Source of the DNA: Megascapheus bottae
Lineage: Eukaryota; Chordata; Mammalia; Rodentia; Geomyidae
Direction: 5' to 3'
DNA: 64,000 nt
Assembly (NCBI GenBank): GCA_024803745.1
Contig: JANJXV010001707.1
Span: forward strand, 1 to 64,000
This document shows positions 35,725-50,014 of the stretch, in pieces. The notes beneath the pieces were generated by a model, which had not been told where the DNA came from, searched no databases, and saw only the letters and a program-made list of their open reading frames with translations. The first letter of the stretch is position 1. Each line of letters starts with the position of its first letter. Position numbers and translations under genes: made by a program.

Positions 35725-37153
35725 AATGCATATCGGATTTTGCGGTGGAAGTCCCTACGGCATCGCTCGTTCTGCTAAGAAACGTCTTGTCTAAACGGGG
35801 TATTTCATTTTTCCTCGTTCAACTCCAGTGTACCTTGCTTTTTGTTGTAGTGTCTGAGCAAGTACAACGGGCACTCTACTTCCACCGCAATTGCTCGATC
35901 GGCTTAGAGTTGCTCACTTAACGGGGTCGTTTATTGTTCAACAAGCAACTTCGATGTATACCCTTTTCCTTCGTTGAGGTTTTTCATCGAGTGAAATGGA
36001 TAATGGATTTTTGCCGTTGAGCTTCCTCCGGCATTGCTCTTTCTACTAAGAACCTTCTTCTCTCACCGGGGTGTTTTATCCTTGCGCCTACAACTTCAAT
36101 GTACCTGCTTTTATTTCAGCGTGGTGCTTCATCCAATGCAACGGAGACGCATCCACCACTGACATTGCTTCGATATATCTGGTTTTACTGCTTGGAGGAT
36201 TCATCCAGTGAAATGGATACTGGATTTTGCCGTTGAGCTTCCTACGGCATTACGCTTTCTGCTAAGAACTTTTGTCTCAGCGGGGTATTTGATTCTTCTT
36301 CTTTCAACTTCAGTGTATCTGCGTTTATTTCAGCGTGGTGCTTAATCCAGCAAAACGGAAACAGGTCCACCGACCTTGCTCTAACTGCTGTTTTGTTCGG
36401 TGTAAACCTGGTCATTTCTACTACCATAAGCAACTTCAATGAATCTGGTTTTACTTCTTGGAGGGTTTCATCCAGTGTAATGGATACTGGATTCTGCCGT
36501 CGAACTTCTTACGGCAACCTTCTTCTCTCAGCGGGGTATTTTATTCTTACGCCTGCATCTTCAATGTATCTGCTTTTATTTCAGCGTGGTGCTTCATCCA
36601 GTACAACGGAAACAGTTCTTCCACCGACATTGCTCTGACAGCTGTTTTGTTCCGTGTAAACTTGGCAATTTCTTCTACCAGAAGCAACTTCAATGTATCT
36701 GGTTTTACTTCTTGGATGGTTTCATTAAGTGTAATGAATATCGGCTTGCCGTGGAAGTCCCTACGGCATTGCTCGTCCTGCTAAGAAACGTCTGGTCTAA
36801 CGGAAACCCAACTTCCACCGGAATTGCCCGATCTGCCCAGAGTTGTTCAGTCAACGGGGTCGTTTATTCTTCACCAAGCAACTTCGATGTATCCGCTTTC
36901 CCTTTTGGGAGGTTTTTCATCCAGTGTAATGGATACTGGATTTTGCCATTCAGCTTCCTATGGCATTGCTCTTTCTGCTAAGAATATTCTTCTCTCTGCG
37001 GGGTATTTTATTCTTACGCCTGCATCATCAATGTATCTGCTTTTATTTCAGCGCGATGCGTCATCCAGTACAACGGAAACAGGACTTCCGCCGACATTGC
37101 TAAGAAACCTCAATGTATCTGGTTTTTACTTCTTGGATGGTTTCATTAAGTGT
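35725..37153 (+). repeat. Satellite unit 26
   Basis: u63 t; u147/149 g/a; u561/627 g/c; u721/729 c/a. Confidence 0.97.
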
Positions 37154-38582
37154 AATGCATATCGGATTTTGCGGTGGAAGTCCCTACGGCATCGCTCGTT
37201 CTGCTAAGAAACGTCTTGCCTAAACGGGGTATTTCATTTTTCCTCGTTCAACTCCAGTGTACCTTGCTTTTTGTTGTCGTGTCTGAGCAAGTACAACGGA
37301 CGCTCTACTTCCACCGCAATTGCTCGATCGGCTTAGAGTTGCTCACTTAACGGGGTCGTTTATTGTTCAACAAGCAACTTCGATGTATACCCTTTTCCTT
37401 CGTTGAGGTTTTTCATCGAGTGAAATGGATAATGGATTTTTGCCGTTGAGCTTCCTCCGGCATTGCTCTTTCTACTAAGAACCTTCTTCTCTCACCGGGG
37501 TGTTTTATCCTTGCGCCTACAACTTCAATGTACCTGCTTTTATTTCAGCGTGGTGCTTCATCCAATGCAACGGAGACGCATCCACCACTGACATTGCTTC
37601 GATATATCTGGTTTTACTGCTTGGAGGATTCATCCAGTGAAATGGATACTGGATTTTGCCGTTGAGCTTCCTACGGCATTACGCTTTCTGCTAAGAACTT
37701 TTGTCTCAGCGGGCTATTTGATTCTTCTTCTTTCAACTTCAGTGTATCTGCGTTTATTTCAGCGTGGTGCTTAATCCAGCAAAACGGAAACAGGTCCACC
37801 GACCTTGCTCTAACTGCTGTTTTGTTCGGTGTAAACCTGGTCATTTCTACTACCATAAGCAACTTCAATGAATCTGGTTTTACTTCTTGGAGGGTTTCAT
37901 CCAGTGTAATGGATACTGGATTCTGCCGTCGAACTTCTTACGGCAACCTTCTTCTCTCAGCGGGGTATTTTATTCTTACGCCTGCATCTTCAATGTATCT
38001 GCTTTTATTTCAGCGTGGTGCTTCATCCAGTACAACGGAAACAGTTCTTCCACCGACATTGCTCTGACAGCTGTTTTGTTCCGTGTAAACTTGGCAATTT
38101 CTTCTACCAGAAGCAACTTCAATGTATCTGGTTTTACTTCTTGGATGGTTTCATTAAGTGTAATGAATATCGGCTTGCCGTGGAAGTCCCTACGGCATTG
38201 CTCGTCCTGCTAAGAAACGTCTGGTCTAACGGAAACCCAACTTCCACCGGAATTGCCCGATCTGCCCAGAGTTGTTCAGTCAACGGGGTCGTTTATTCTT
38301 CACCAAGCAACTTCGATGTATCCGCTTTCCCTTTTGGGAGGTTTTTCATCCAGTGTAATGGATACTGGATTTTGCCATTCAGCTTCCTATGGCATTGCTC
38401 TTTCTGCTAAGAATATTCTTCTCTCTGCGGGGTATTTTATTCTTACGCCTGCATCATCAATGTATCTGCTTTTATTTCAGCGCGATGCGTCATCCAGTAC
38501 AACGGAAACAGGACTTCCGCCGACATTGCTAAGAAACCTCAATGTATCTGGTTTTTACTTCTTGGATGGTTTCATTAAGTGT
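37154..38582 (+). repeat. Satellite unit 27
   Basis: u63 t; u66 c; u125 c (37278); u147/149 a/g; u561/627 c/c; u721/729 c/a. u125 c is shared only with unit 38. Confidence 0.97.
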
Positions 38583-40011
38583 AATGCATATCGGATTTTG
38601 CGGTGGAAGTCCCTACGGCATCGCTCGTTCTGCTAAGAAACGTCTTGTCTAAACGGGGTATTTCATTTTTCCTCGTTCAACTCCAGTGTACCTTGCTTTT
38701 TGTTGTAGTGTCTGAGCAAGTACAACGGGCACTCTACTTCCACCGCAATTGCTCGATCGGCTTAGAGTTGCTCACTTAACGGGGTCGTTTATTGTTCAAC
38801 AAGCAACTTCGATGTATACCCTTTTCCTTCGTTGAGGTTTTTCATCGAGTGAAATGGATAATGGATTTTTGCCGTTGAGCTTCCTCCGGCATTGCTCTTT
38901 CTACTAAGAACCTTCTTCTCTCACCGGGGTGTTTTATCCTTGCGCCTACAACTTCAATGTACCTGCTTTTATTTCAGCGTGGTGCTTCATCCAATGCAAC
39001 GGAGACGCATCCACCACTGACATTGCTTCGATATATCTGGTTTTACTGCTTGGAGGATTCATCCAGTGAAATGGATACTGGATTTTGCCGTTGAGCTTCC
39101 TACGGCATTACGCTTTCTGCTAAGAACTTTTGTCTCAGCGGGCTATTTGATTCTTCTTCTTTCAACTTCAGTGTATCTGCGTTTATTTCAGCGTGGTGCT
39201 TAATCCAGTAAAACGGAAACAGGTCCACCGACCTTGCTCTAACTGCTGTTTTGTTCGGTGTAAACCTGGTCATTTCTACTACCATAAGCAACTTCAATGA
39301 ATCTGGTTTTACTTCTTGGAGGGTTTCATCCAGTGCGATGGATACTGGATTCTGCCGTCGAACTTCTTACGGCAACCTTCTTCTCTCAGCGGGGTATTTT
39401 ATTCTTACGCCTGCATCTTCAATGTATCTGCTTTTATTTCAGCGTGGTGCTTCATCCAGTACAACGGAAACAGTTCTTCCACCGACATTGCTCTGACAGC
39501 TGTTTTGTTCCGTGTAAACTTGGCAATTTCTTCTACCAGAAGCAACTTCAATGTATCTGGTTTTACTTCTTGGATGGTTTCATTAAGTGTAATGAATATC
39601 GGCTTGCCGTGGAAGTCCCTACGGCATTGCTCGTCCTGCTAAGAAACGTCTGGTCTAACGGAAACCCAACTTCCACCGGAATTGCCCGATCTGCCCAGAG
39701 TTGTTCAGTCAACGGGGTCGTTTATTCTTCACCAAGCAACTTCGATGTATCCGCTTTCCCTTTTGGGAGGTTTTTCATCCAGTGTAATGGATACTGGATT
39801 TTGCCATTCAGCTTCCTATGGCATTGCTCTTTCTGCTAAGAATATTCTTCTCTCTGCGGGGTATTTTATTCTTACGCCTGCATCATCAATGTATCTGCTT
39901 TTATTTCAGCGCGATGCGTCATCCAGTACAACGGAAACAGGACTTCCGCCGACATTGCTAAGAAACCTCAATGTATCTGGTTTTTACTTCTTGGATGGTT
40001 TCATTAAGTGT
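38583..40011 (+). repeat. Satellite unit 28
   Basis: u63 t; u147/149 g/a; u561/627 c/t; u721/729 c/a; u754/755 cg with u762 a and u775 g. 180-codon frame at 39297-39839. The only cg unit with g/a at u147/149. Confidence 0.97.
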
Positions 40012-41440
40012 AATGCATATCGGATTTTGCGGTGGAAGTCCCTACGGCATCGCTCGTTCTGCTAAGAAACGTCTTGTCTAAACGGGGTATTTCATTTTTC
40101 CTCGTTCAACTCCAGTGTACCTTGCTTTTTGTTGTAGTGTCTGAGCAAGTACAACGGACACTCTACTTCCACCGCAATTGCTCGATCGGCTTAGAGTTGC
40201 TCACTTAACGGAGTCGTTTATTGTTCAACAAGCAACTTCGATGTATACCCTTTTCCTTCGTTGAGGTTTTTCATCGAGTGAAATGGATAATGGATTTTTG
40301 CCGTTGAGCTTCCTCCGGCATTGCTCTTTCTACTAAGAACCTTCTTCTCTCACCGGGGTGTTTTATCCTTGCGCCTACAACTTCAATGTACCTGCTTTTA
40401 TTTCAGCGTGGTGCTTCATCCAATGCAACGGAGACGCATCCACCACTGACATTGCTTCGATATATCTGGTTTTACTGCTTGGAGGATTCATCCAGTGAAA
40501 TGGATACTGGATTTTGCCGTTGAGCTTCCTACGGCATTACGTTTTCTGCTAAGAACTTTTGTCTCAGCGGGCTATTTGATTCTTCTTCTTTCAACTTCAG
40601 TGTATCTGCGTTTATTTCAGCGTGGTGCTTAATCCAGCAAAACGGAAACAGGTCCACCGACCTTGCTCTAACTGCTGTTTTGTTCGGTGTAAACCTGGTC
40701 ATTTCTACTACCATAAGCAACTTCAATGAATCTGGTTTTACTTCTTGGAGGGTTTCATCCAGTGTAATGGATACTGGATTCTGCCGTCGAACTTCTTACG
40801 GCAACCTTCTTCTCTCAGCGGGGTATTTTATTCTTACGCCTGCATCTTCAATGTATCTGCTTTTATTTCAGCGTGGTGCTTCATCCAGTACAACGGAAAC
40901 AGTTCTTCCACCGACATTGCTCTGACAGCTGTTTTGTTCCGTGTAAACTTGGCAATTTCTTCTACCAGAAGCAACTTCAATGTATCTGGTTTTACTTCTT
41001 GGATGGTTTCATTAAGTGTAATGAATATCGGCTTGCCGTGGAAGTCCCTACGGCATTGCTCGTCCTGCTAAGAAACGTCTGGTCTAACGGAAACCCAACT
41101 TCCACCGGAATTGCCCGATCTGCCCAGAGTTGTTCAGTCAACGGGGTCGTTTATTCTTCACCAAGCAACTTCGATGTATCCGCTTTCCCTTTTGGGAGGT
41201 TTTTCATCCAGTGTAATGGATACTGGATTTTGCCATTCAGCTTCCTATGGCATTGCTCTTTCTGCTAAGAATATTCTTCTCTCTGCGGGGTATTTTATTC
41301 TTACGCCTGCATCATCAATGTATCTGCTTTTATTTCAGCGCGATGCGTCATCCAGTACAACGGAAACAGGACTTCCGCCGACATTGCTAAGAAACCTCAA
41401 TGTATCTGGTTTTTACTTCTTGGATGGTTTCATTAAGTGT
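40012..41440 (+). repeat. Satellite unit 29
   Basis: u63 t; u147/149 a/a; u561/627 c/c; u721/729 c/a; private u201 g to a (40212) and u531 c to t (40542). Confidence 0.97.
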
Positions 41441-42869
41441 AATGCATATCGGATTTTGCGGTGGAAGTCCCTACGGCATCGCTCGTTCTGCTAAGAAACG
41501 TCCTGTCTAAACGGGGTATTTCATTTTTCCTCGTTCAACTCCAGTGTACCTTGCTTTTTGTTGTAGTGTCTGAGCAAGTACAACGGGCACTCTACTTCCA
41601 CCGCAATTGCTCGATCGGCTTAGAGTTGCTCACTTAACGGGGTCGTTTATTGTTCAACAAGCAACTTCGATGTATACCCTTTTCCTTCGTTGAGGTTTTT
41701 CATCGAGTGAAATGGATAATGGATTTTTGCCGTTGAGCTTCCTCCGGCATTGCTCTTTCTACTAAGAACCTTCTTCTCTCACCGGGGTGTTTTATCCTTG
41801 CGCCTACAACTTCAATGTACCTGCTTTTATTTCAGCGTGGTGCTTCATCCAATGCAACGGAGACGCATCCACCACTGACATTGCTTCGATATATCTGGTT
41901 TTACTGCTTGGAGGATTCATCCAGTGAAATGGATACTGGATTTTGCCGTTGAGCTTCCTACGGCATTACGCTTTCTGCTAAGAACTTTTGTCTCAGCGGG
42001 GTATTTGATTCTTCTTCTTTCAACTTCAGTGTATCTGCGTTTATTTCAGCGTGGTGCTTAATCCAGCAAAACGGAAACAGGTCCACCGACCTTGCTCTAA
42101 CTGCTGTTTTGTTCGGTGTAAACCTGGTCATTTCTACTACCATAAGCAACTTCAATGAATTTGGTTTTGCTTCTTGGAGGGTTTCATCCAGTGTAATGGA
42201 TACTGGATTCTGCCGTCGAACTTCTTACGGCAACCTTCTTCTCTCAGCGGGGTATTTTATTCTTACGCCTGCATCTTCAATGTATCTGCTTTTATTTCAG
42301 CGTGGTGCTTCATCCAGTACAACGGAAACAGTTCTTCCACCGACATTGCTCTGACAGCTGTTTTGTTCCGTGTAAACTTGGCAATTTCTTCTACCAGAAG
42401 CAACTTCAATGTATCTGGTTTTACTTCTTGGATGGTTTCATTAAGTGTAATGAATATCGGCTTGCCGTGGAAGTCCCTACGGCATTGCTCGTCCTGCTAA
42501 GAAACGTCTGGTCTAACGGAAACCCAACTTCCACCGGAATTGCCCGATCTGCCCAGAGTTGTTCAGTCAACGGGGTCGTTTATTCTTCACCAAGCAACTT
42601 CGATGTATCCGCTTTCCCTTTTGGGAGGTTTTTCATCCAGTGTAATGGATACTGGATTTTGCCATTCAGCTTCCTATGGCATTGCTCTTTCTGCTAAGAA
42701 TATTCTTCTCTCTGCGGGGTATTTTATTCTTACGCCTGCATCATCAATGTATCTGCTTTTATTTCAGCGCGATGCGTCATCCAGTACAACGGAAACAGGA
42801 CTTCCGCCGACATTGCTAAGAAACCTCAATGTATCTGGTTTTTACTTCTTGGATGGTTTCATTAAGTGT
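41441..42869 (+). repeat. Satellite unit 30
   Basis: u63 c; u147/149 g/a; u561/627 g/c; u721/729 t/g. Confidence 0.97.
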
Positions 42870-44298
42870 AATGCATATCGGATTTTGCGGTGGAAGTCCC
42901 TACGGCATCGCTCGTTCTGCTAAGAAACGTCTTGCCTAAACGGGGTATTTCATTTTTCCTCGTTCAACTCCAGTGTACCTTGCTTTTTGTTGTAGTGTCT
43001 GAGCAAGTACAACGGACGCTCTACTTCCACCGCAATTGATCGATCGGCTTAGAGTTGCTCACTTAACGGGGTCGTTTATTGTTCAACAAGCAACTTCGAT
43101 GTATACCCTTTTCCTTCGTTGAGGTTTTTCATCGAGTGAAATGGATAATGGATTTTTGCCGTTGAGCTTCCTCCGGCATTGCTCTTTCTACTAAGAACCT
43201 TCTTCTCTCACCGGGGTGTTTTATCCTTGCGCCTACAACTTCAATGTACCTGCTTTTATTTCAGCGTGGTGCTTCATCCAATGCAACGGAGACGCATCCA
43301 CCACTGACATTGCTTCGATATATCTGGTTTTACTGCTTGGAGGATTCATCCAGTGAAATGGATACTGGATTTTGCCGTTGAGCTTCCTACGGCATTACGC
43401 TTTCTGCTAAGAACTTTTGTCTCAGCGGGGTATTTGATTCTTCTTCTTTCAACTTCAGTGTATCTGCGTTTATTTCAGCGTGGTGCTTAATCCAGCAAAA
43501 CGGAAACAGGTCCACCGACCTTGCTCTAACTGCTGTTTTGTTCGGTGTAAACCTGGTCATTTCTACTACCATAAGCAACTTCAATGAATCTGGTTTTACT
43601 TCTTGGAGGGTTTCATCCAGTGTAATGGATACTGGATTCTGCCGTCGAACTTCTTACGGCAACCTTCTTCTCTCAGCGGGGTATTTTATTCTTACGCCTG
43701 CATCTTCAATGTATCTGCTTTTATTTCAGCGTGGTGCTTCATCCAGTACAACGGAAACAGTTCTTCCACCGACATTGCTCTGACAGCTGTTTTGTTCCGT
43801 GTAAACTTGGCAATTTCTTCTACCAGAAGCAACTTCAATGTATCTGGTTTTACTTCTTGGATGGTTTCATTAAGTGTAATGAATATCGGCTTGCCGTGGA
43901 AGTCCCTACGGCATTGCTCGTCCTGCTAAGAAACGTCTGGTCTAACGGAAACCCAACTTCCACCGGAATTGCCCGATCTGCCCAGAGTTGTTCAGTCAAC
44001 GGGGTCGTTTATTCTTCACCAAGCAACTTCGATGTATCCGCTTTCCCTTTTGGGAGGTTTTTCATCCAGTGTAATGGATACTGGATTTTGCCATTCAGCT
44101 TCCTATGGCATTGCTCTTTCTGCTAAGAATATTCTTCTCTCTGCGGGGTATTTTATTCTTACGCCTGCATCATCAATGTATCTGCTTTTATTTCAGCGCG
44201 ATGCGTCATCCAGTACAACGGAAACAGGACTTCCGCCGACATTGCTAAGAAACCTCAATGTATCTGGTTTTTACTTCTTGGATGGTTTCATTAAGTGT
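42870..44298 (+). repeat. Satellite unit 31
   Basis: u63 t; u66 c; u147/149 a/g; u170 a; u561/627 g/c; u721/729 c/a. Like units 25 and 35 except u561 g. Units 30-31 resemble units 22 and 25 joined directly. Confidence 0.97.
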
Positions 44299-45727
44299 AA
44301 TGCATATCGGATTTTGCGGTGGAAGTCCCTACGGCATCGCTCGTTCTGCTAAGAAACGTCCTGTCTAAACGGGGTATTTCATTTTTCCTCGTTCAACTCC
44401 AGTGTACCTTGCTTTTTGTTGTAGTGTCTGAGCAAGTACAACGGGCACTCTACTTCCACCGCAATTGCTCGATCGGCTTAGAGTTGCTCACTTAACGGGG
44501 TCGTTTATTGTTCAACAAGCAACTTCGATGTATACCCTTTTCCTTCGTTGAGGTTTTTCATCGAGTGAAATGGATAATGGATTTTTGCCGTTGAGCTTCC
44601 TCCGGCATTGCTCTTTCTACTAAGAACCTTCTTCTCTCACCGGGGTGTTTTATCCTTGCGCCTACAACTTCAATGTACCTGCTTTTATTTCAGCGTGGTG
44701 CTTCATCCAATGCAACGGAGACGCATCCACCACTGACATTGCTTCGATATATCTGGTTTTACTGCTTGGAGGATTCATCCAGTGAAATGGATACTGGATT
44801 TTGCCGTTGAGCTTCCTACGGCATTACGCTTTCTGCTAAGAACTTTTGTCTCAGCGGGGTATTTGATTCTTCTTCTTTCAACTTCAGTGTATCTGCGTTT
44901 ATTTCAGCGTGGTGCTTAATCCAGCAAAACGGAAACAGGTCCACCGACCTTGCTCTAACTGCTGTTTTGTTCGGTGTAAACCTGGTCATTTCTACTACCA
45001 TAAGCAACTTCAATGAATTTGGTTTTGCTTCTTGGAGGGTTTCATCCAGTGTAATGGATACTGGATTCTGCCGTCGAACTTCTTACGGCAACCTTCTTCT
45101 CTCAGCGGGGTATTTTATTCTTACGCCTGCATCTTCAATGTATCTGCTTTTATTTCAGCGTGGTGCTTCATCCAGTACAACGGAAACAGTTCTTCCACCG
45201 ACATTGCTCTGACAGCTGTTTTGTTCCGTGTAAACTTGGCAATTTCTTCTACCAGAAGCAACTTCAATGTATCTGGTTTTACTTCTTGGATGGTTTCATT
45301 AAGTGTAATGAATATCGGCTTGCCGTGGAAGTCCCTACGGCATTGCTCGTCCTGCTAAGAAACGTCTGGTCTAACGGAAACCCAACTTCCACCGGAATTG
45401 CCCGATCTGCCCAGAGTTGTTCAGTCAACGGGGTCGTTTATTCTTCACCAAGCAACTTCGATGTATCCGCTTTCCCTTTTGGGAGGTTTTTCATCCAGTG
45501 TAATGGATACTGGATTTTGCCATTCAGCTTCCTATGGCATTGCTCTTTCTGCTAAGAATATTCTTCTCTCTGCGGGGTATTTTATTCTTACGCCTGCATC
45601 ATCAATGTATCTGCTTTTATTTCAGCGCGATGCGTCATCCAGTACAACGGAAACAGGACTTCCGCCGACATTGCTAAGAAACCTCAATGTATCTGGTTTT
45701 TACTTCTTGGATGGTTTCATTAAGTGT
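44299..45727 (+). repeat. Satellite unit 32
   Basis: u63 c; u147/149 g/a; u561/627 g/c; u721/729 t/g. Counterpart of unit 22. Confidence 0.97.
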
Positions 45728-47156
45728 AATGCATATCGGATTTTGCGGTGGAAGTCCCTACGGCATCGCTCGTTCTGCTAAGAAACGTCTTGTCTAAACG
45801 GGGTATTTCATTTTTCCTCGTTCAACTCCAGTGTACATTGCTTTTTGTTGTAGTGTCTGAGCAAGTACAACGGACGCTCTACTTCCACCGCAATTGCTCG
45901 ATCGGCTTAGAGTTGCTCACTTAACGGGGTCGTTTATTGTTCAACAAGCAACTTCGATGTATACCCTTTTCCTTCGTTGAGGTTTTTCATCGAGTGAAAT
46001 GGATAATGGATTTTTGCCGTTGAGCTTCCTCCGGCATTGCTCTTTCTACTAAGAACCTTCTTCTCTCACCGGGGTGTTTTATCCTTGCGCCTACAACTTC
46101 AATGTACCTGCTTTTATTTCAGCGTGGTGCTTCATCCAATGCAACGGAGACGCATCCACCACTGACATTGCTTCGATATATCTGGTTTTACTGCTTGGAG
46201 GATTCATCCAGTGAAATGGATACTGGATTTTGCCGTTGAGCTTCCTACGGCATTACGCTTTCTGCTAAGAACTTTTGTCTCAGCGGGGTATTTGATTCTT
46301 CTTCTTTCAACTTCAGTGTATCTGCGTTTATTTCAGCGTGGTGCTTAATCCAGCAAAACGGAAACAGGTCCACCGACCTTGCTCTAACTGCTGTTTTGTT
46401 CGGTGTAAACCTGGTCATTTCTACTACCATAAGCAACTTCAATGAATTTGGTTTTGCTTCTTGGAGGGTTTCATCCAGTGTAATGGATACTGGATTCTGC
46501 CGTCGAACTTCTTACGGCAACCTTCTTCTCTCAGCGGGGTATTTTATTCTTACGCCTGCATCTTCAATGTATCTGCTTTTATTTCAGCGTGGTGCTTCAT
46601 CCAGTACAACGGAAACAGTTCTTCCACCGACATTGCTCTGACAGCTGTTTTGTTCCGTGTAAACTTGGCAATTTCTTCTACCAGAAGCAACTTCAATGTA
46701 TCTGGTTTTACTTCTTGGATGGTTTCATTAAGTGTAATGAATATCGGCTTGCCGTGGAAGTCCCTACGGCATTGCTCGTCCTGCTAAGAAACGTCTGGTC
46801 TAACGGAAACCCAACTTCCACCGGAATTGCCCGATCTGCCCAGAGTTGTTCAGTCAACGGGGTCGTTTATTCTTCACCAAGCAACTTCGATGTATCCGCT
46901 TTCCCTTTTGGGAGGTTTTTCATCCAGTGTAATGGATACTGGATTTTGCCATTCAGCTTCCTATGGCATTGCTCTTTCTGCTAAGAATATTCTTCTCTCT
47001 GCGGGGTATTTTATTCTTACGCCTGCATCATCAATGTATCTGCTTTTATTTCAGCGCGATGCGTCATCCAGTACAACGGAAACAGGACTTCCGCCGACAT
47101 TGCTAAGAAACCTCAATGTATCTGGTTTTTACTTCTTGGATGGTTTCATTAAGTGT
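45728..47156 (+). repeat. Satellite unit 33
   Basis: u63 t; u110 a; u147/149 a/g; u561/627 g/c; u721/729 t/g, but u741 g and u899 c. It carries the left-half markers of units 23 and 45 without their right-half markers. Confidence 0.97.
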
Positions 47157-48585
47157 AATGCATATCGGATTTTGCGGTGGAAGTCCCTACGGCATCGCTC
47201 GTTCTGCTAAGAAACGTCTTGTCTAAACGGGGTATTTCATTTTTCCTCGTTCAACTCCAGTGTACCTTGCTTTTTGTTGTAGTGTCTGAGCAAGTACAAC
47301 GGGCACTCTACTTCCACCGCAATTGCTCGATCGGCTTAGAGTTGCTCACTTAACGGGGTCGTTTATTGTTCAACAAGCAACTTCGATGTATACCCTTTTC
47401 CTTCGTTGAGGTTTTTCATCGAGTGAAATGGATAATGGATTTTTGCCGTTGAGCTTCCTCCGGCATTGCTCTTTCTACTAAGAACCTTCTTCTCTCACCG
47501 GGGTGTTTTATCCTTGCGCCTACAACTTCAATGTACCTGCTTTTATTTCAGCGTGGTGCTTCATCCAATGCAACGGAGACGCATCCACCACTGACATTGC
47601 TTCGATATATCTGGTTTTACTGCTTGGAGGATTCATCCAGTGAAATGGATACTGGATTTTGCCGTTGAGCTTCCTACGGCATTACGCTTTCTGCTAAGAA
47701 CTTTTGTCTCAGCGGGGTATTTGATTCTTCTTCTTTCAACTTCAGTGTATCTGCGTTTATTTCAGCGTGGTGCTTAATCCAGCAAAACGGAAACAGGTCC
47801 ACCGACCTTGCTCTAACTGCTGTTTTGTTCGGTGTAAACCTGGTCATTTCTACTACCATAAGCAACTTCAATGAATCTGGTTTTACTTCTTGGAGGGTTT
47901 CATCCAGTGTAATGGATACTGGATTCTGCCGTCGAACTTCTTACGGCAACCTTCTTCTCTCAGCGGGGTATTTTATTCTTACGCCTGCATCTTCAATGTA
48001 TCTGCTTTTATTTCAGCGTGGTGCTTCATCCAGTACAACGGAAACAGTTCTTCCACCGACATTGCTCTGACAGCTGTTTTGTTCCGTGTAAACTTGGCAA
48101 TTTCTTCTACCAGAAGCAACTTCAATGTATCTGGTTTTACTTCTTGGATGGTTTCATTAAGTGTAATGAATATCGGCTTGCCGTGGAAGTCCCTACGGCA
48201 TTGCTCGTCCTGCTAAGAAACGTCTGGTCTAACGGAAACCCAACTTCCACCGGAATTGCCCGATCTGCCCAGAGTTGTTCAGTCAACGGGGTCGTTTATT
48301 CTTCACCAAGCAACTTCGATGTATCCGCTTTCCCTTTTGGGAGGTTTTTCATCCAGTGTAATGGATACTGGATTTTGCCATTCAGCTTCCTATGGCATTG
48401 CTCTTTCTGCTAAGAATATTCTTCTCTCTGCGGGGTATTTTATTCTTACGCCTGCATCATCAATGTATCTGCTTTTATTTCAGCGCGATGCGTCATCCAG
48501 TACAACGGAAACAGGACTTCCGCCGACATTGCTAAGAAACCTCAATGTATCTGGTTTTTACTTCTTGGATGGTTTCATTAAGTGT
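47157..48585 (+). repeat. Satellite unit 34
   Basis: u63 t; u147/149 g/a; u561/627 g/c; u721/729 c/a. Counterpart of unit 24. Confidence 0.97.
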
Positions 48586-50014
48586 AATGCATATCGGATT
48601 TTGCGGTGGAAGTCCCTACGGCATCGCTCGTTCTGCTAAGAAACGTCTTGCCTAAACGGGGTATTTCATTTTTCCTCGTTCAACTCCAGTGTACCTTGCT
48701 TTTTGTTGTAGTGTCTGAGCAAGTACAACGGACGCTCTACTTCCACCGCAATTGATCGATCGGCTTAGAGTTGCTCACTTAACGGGGTCGTTTATTGTTC
48801 AACAAGCAACTTCGATGTATACCCTTTTCCTTCGTTGAGGTTTTTCATCGAGTGAAATGGATAATGGATTTTTGCCGTTGAGCTTCCTCCGGCATTGCTC
48901 TTTCTACTAAGAACCTTCTTCTCTCACCGGGGTGTTTTATCCTTGCGCCTACAACTTCAATGTACCTGCTTTTATTTCAGCGTGGTGCTTCATCCAATGC
49001 AACGGAGACGCATCCACCACTGACATTGCTTCGATATATCTGGTTTTACTGCTTGGAGGATTCATCCAGTGAAATGGATACTGGATTTTGCCGTTGAGCT
49101 TCCTACGGCATTACGCTTTCTGCTAAGAACTTTTGTCTCAGCGGGCTATTTGATTCTTCTTCTTTCAACTTCAGTGTATCTGCGTTTATTTCAGCGTGGT
49201 GCTTAATCCAGCAAAACGGAAACAGGTCCACCGACCTTGCTCTAACTGCTGTTTTGTTCGGTGTAAACCTGGTCATTTCTACTACCATAAGCAACTTCAA
49301 TGAATCTGGTTTTACTTCTTGGAGGGTTTCATCCAGTGTAATGGATACTGGATTCTGCCGTCGAACTTCTTACGGCAACCTTCTTCTCTCAGCGGGGTAT
49401 TTTATTCTTACGCCTGCATCTTCAATGTATCTGCTTTTATTTCAGCGTGGTGCTTCATCCAGTACAACGGAAACAGTTCTTCCACCGACATTGCTCTGAC
49501 AGCTGTTTTGTTCCGTGTAAACTTGGCAATTTCTTCTACCAGAAGCAACTTCAATGTATCTGGTTTTACTTCTTGGATGGTTTCATTAAGTGTAATGAAT
49601 ATCGGCTTGCCGTGGAAGTCCCTACGGCATTGCTCGTCCTGCTAAGAAACGTCTGGTCTAACGGAAACCCAACTTCCACCGGAATTGCCCGATCTGCCCA
49701 GAGTTGTTCAGTCAACGGGGTCGTTTATTCTTCACCAAGCAACTTCGATGTATCCGCTTTCCCTTTTGGGAGGTTTTTCATCCAGTGTAATGGATACTGG
49801 ATTTTGCCATTCAGCTTCCTATGGCATTGCTCTTTCTGCTAAGAATATTCTTCTCTCTGCGGGGTATTTTATTCTTACGCCTGCATCATCAATGTATCTG
49901 CTTTTATTTCAGCGCGATGCGTCATCCAGTACAACGGAAACAGGACTTCCGCCGACATTGCTAAGAAACCTCAATGTATCTGGTTTTTACTTCTTGGATG
50001 GTTTCATTAAGTGT
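48586..50014 (+). repeat. Satellite unit 35
   Basis: u63 t; u66 c; u147/149 a/g; u170 a; u561/627 c/c; u721/729 c/a. Counterpart of unit 25. Confidence 0.97.

Larger units (their letters stand above)
30009..38582. repeat. Right-hand higher-order block, copy 1 (units 22-27)
   Basis: Ordered unit types: 22 (u63 c, u721 t), 23 (u110 a, u149 g), 24 (plain, u729 a), 25 (u66 c, u170 a), 26 (plain), 27 (u66 c, u125 c). The same order is found from unit 32. The rare markers u110 a (31547), u170 a (34465) and u125 c (37278) make coincidence unlikely. Confidence 0.85.
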
